Origin: Shinella yambaruensis
GTDB taxonomy: Bacteria; Pseudomonadota; Alphaproteobacteria; Rhizobiales; Rhizobiaceae
DNA: 64,000 nucleotides
Direction of reading: 5' to 3'
Assembly: GCF_022899355.1 (NCBI RefSeq)
Contig: NZ_JALJCK010000001.1
Coordinates: 534,346-598,345 of the forward strand
The position numbers and the translations under genes are program-made. This document shows, in pieces, positions 62,652-64,000 of the stretch; within the stretch, counting starts at the first letter, position 1; each line of letters opens with the position of its first letter. The notes beneath the pieces were generated by a model, which worked only from the letters and a program-made list of their open reading frames with translations, was not told the DNA's origin and ran no database searches.

Positions 62652-64000
62652 AAGAAGGTCCGGGCGGCGGCTTCGGCCGCTGCGCCGATCGGCCCGCCGA
62701 TCAGCACGTAACCGACGACGAACAGGCCGGAGAGACCGAAGACCAGCTTCAGTTCGCCGGCCGTGCGGGCGAACTCACCCGTCGGCTCGTCGAACCACAT
62801 CACCTTGATGATGCGCAGGTAGTAGTAGGCGCCGACGACCGAGGCGAGCACGCCGATGATGGCGAGCGCATAGAGATGCGCCTCGATGGCCGCCATGAAC
62901 ACGAAGTACTTGGCGAAGAAGCCCGCCATCGGCGGGATGCCGGCGAGCGAGAACATCAGGATCGTCAGCACGGTCGCCATGAACGGATTGGTCGAGGAGA
63001 GGCCGGCAAGGTCGTTGATGTCCTCGACATTGCCGCCTTCCTTGCGGCGCATGGCGAGGATGATGGCGAAGGTGCCGAGCGTCATGACCATGTAGATGAG
63101 CATATAGAGCGCGACGCCGCGCACGCCCGCCATGGAGCCGGCGGCAAGGCCGACCAGCGCATAGCCCATATGGCCGATCGAGGAATAGGCCATCAGGCGC
63201 TTGATGTTGCGCTGGCCGATGGCGGCGAAGGCGCCGAGCAGCATGGAGGCGATCGCGATGAAGACGATGACCTGCTGCCAGTCGGCGACGACCGGCTCGA
63301 AGGCATCGATGACGATACGCACCAGCATGGCCATGGCGGCGACCTTCGGGGCGGCGGCGAAGAAGGCCGTTACCGGGGTCGGCGCACCCTCATAGACGTC
63401 CGGCGTCCACATGTGGAACGGCACGGCCGAGATCTTGAAGGCAAGGCCGGCAAGGATGAAGACCAGGCCGAAGACGAGGCCGAGCGAGCGGCCTTCGGCC
63501 GTCAGCGCCGCGGCGATCTCCTGGAAGCCGATATGGCCGGTGAAGCCGTAGACCAGCGACATGCCGTAGAGCAGCATGCCCGAGGACAGCGCGCCGAGCA
63601 CGAAATATTTGAGGCCCGCTTCCGTCGAGCGCAGGCTGTCGCGGTTGATCGCGGCGACGACGTAGAGCGCCAGCGACTGGAGCTCCAGCGCGAGGTAGAG
63701 CGACAGAAGGCTGTTGGCGGAGATCATCAGCAGCATGCCGAGCGTCGACAGCACGATGAGGACCGGGAATTCGAAGCGGTCGAGCTGCTCCGAGCGGGCG
63801 TGGCCGACGGTCATCACCATGGCGGTGATCGAGCCGATCAGCGCCAGCACCTTCATGAACTTGGCGAAGGGATCGGAGACGAAGGCGCCGCCATAGGCCT
63901 GGCCCTCGCCCGTGGCGAGCACGAGCCAGAGGCCGGAGATGATGAGCAGCGCGACGGCAAGCCCCGTGACGGTCGTGCCCGAGCGTTCGCCGGAAAACAC
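62648..64000 (-). CDS. nuoN: NADH-quinone oxidoreductase subunit N, 5' end outside the window
   Basis: Antiporter-like membrane subunit of complex I. 450 codons are visible up to the window edge; the family is about 480 residues, so around 30 N-terminal residues are missing (the first visible codon GTG is internal). Conserved features include the proton-channel Lys/Glu segments in [21 protein letters not shown] and [27 protein letters not shown], and [15 protein letters not shown]. The rest of the nuo operon should lie upstream. Confidence 0.95.
   Translation of the reverse strand: MFSGERSGTTVTGLAVALLIISGLWLVLATGEGQAYGGAFVSDPFAKFMKVLALIGSITAMVMTVGHARSEQLDRFEFPVLIVLSTLGMLLMISANSLLSLYLALELQSLALYVVAAINRDSLRSTEAGLKYFVLGALSSGMLLYGMSLVYGFTGHIGFQEIAAALTAEGRSLGLVFGLVFILAGLAFKISAVPFHMWTPDVYEGAPTPVTAFFAAAPKVAAMAMLVRIVIDAFEPVVADWQQVIVFIAIASMLLGAFAAIGQRNIKRLMAYSSIGHMGYALVGLAAGSMAGVRGVALYMLIYMVMTLGTFAIILAMRRKEGGNVEDINDLAGLSSTNPFMATVLTILMFSLAGIPPMAGFFAKYFVFMAAIEAHLYALAIIGVLASVVGAYYYLRIIKVMWFDEPTGEFARTAGELKLVFGLSGLFVVGYVLIGGPIGAAAEAAARTFF

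Overview
The window is a 64 kb stretch of a GC-rich alphaproteobacterial chromosome, almost certainly from the Rhizobiaceae (Rhizobium, Agrobacterium, Ensifer, Shinella group). The case rests on gene order (prfB-mrcA-amiC-rne; aroQ-accB-accC-aat; gatC-GNAT-gatA; divK-pleD; nuoN-birA-rnj-proS-lolC-lolD-dnaE), CTTGAC/CTATAT-like promoters, RIME-like intergenic palindromes and LexA boxes of the GTTC-N7-GTTC type. No genus can be fixed from the sequence alone. Nearly all of it is core genome: there is no prophage, insertion sequence or CRISPR array.

Layout. 1-7 kb: end of nadK, a secreted hypothetical, then on the minus strand amiC, mrcA and prfB; prfB carries an intact programmed +1 frameshift site. 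7-11 kb: rne with a long leader, and a short-chain dehydrogenase. 11-17.6 kb: aminotransferase, DsbA-like protein, aroQ-accB-accC-aat, DUF2155 and NDUFA12-like proteins. 17.6-28.4 kb: gatB, an Rrf2 regulator with a thioredoxin-reductase-like flavoprotein, a YjhX-type protein, slipin, two tandem tRNA-like genes, gatA, GNAT, gatC, UPF0173 hydrolase, PhnA-domain protein and ruvX. 28.4-36 kb: small membrane proteins, AEC transporter, aidB, pyrB with an apparently inactive dihydroorotase (pyrC'), plsY and dprA. 36-44 kb: topA, rnr, DUF983, NUDIX, MFS and rpmG. 44-51 kb: candidate sRNA, pleD, divK, DUF3572, LexA-controlled dinB, an L,D-transpeptidase, TetR regulator and RidA. 51-64 kb: dnaE, an SOS-promoter-driven 28-residue membrane protein, a secreted propeller-like protein, lolD, lolC, proS, a candidate sRNA, DUF1467, rnj, birA and nuoN (cut by the window edge).

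How the genes work together. Peptidoglycan building and remodelling (mrcA, amiC, L,D-transpeptidase), malonyl-CoA supply with its biotin ligase (accB, accC, birA), tRNA amidation (gatCAB), pyrimidine synthesis (pyrB with pyrC'), RNA turnover (rne, rnr, rnj), the cell-cycle regulators divK-pleD, and DNA replication and damage tolerance (dnaE, topA, dprA, ruvX, dinB, aidB) are all represented.

The least explained parts are: (1) two abutting, imperfect tRNA-like genes upstream of slipin; (2) a 28-residue transmembrane protein behind a LexA-box promoter, similar in design to Caulobacter SidA; (3) two unannotated RNA candidates with strong terminators; (4) two mosaic repeats with perfect 33-bp terminal inverted repeats that match within but differ between copies; (5) an AT-rich island of repeated boxes before topA; (6) a leaderless-looking autoregulated Rrf2 promoter.
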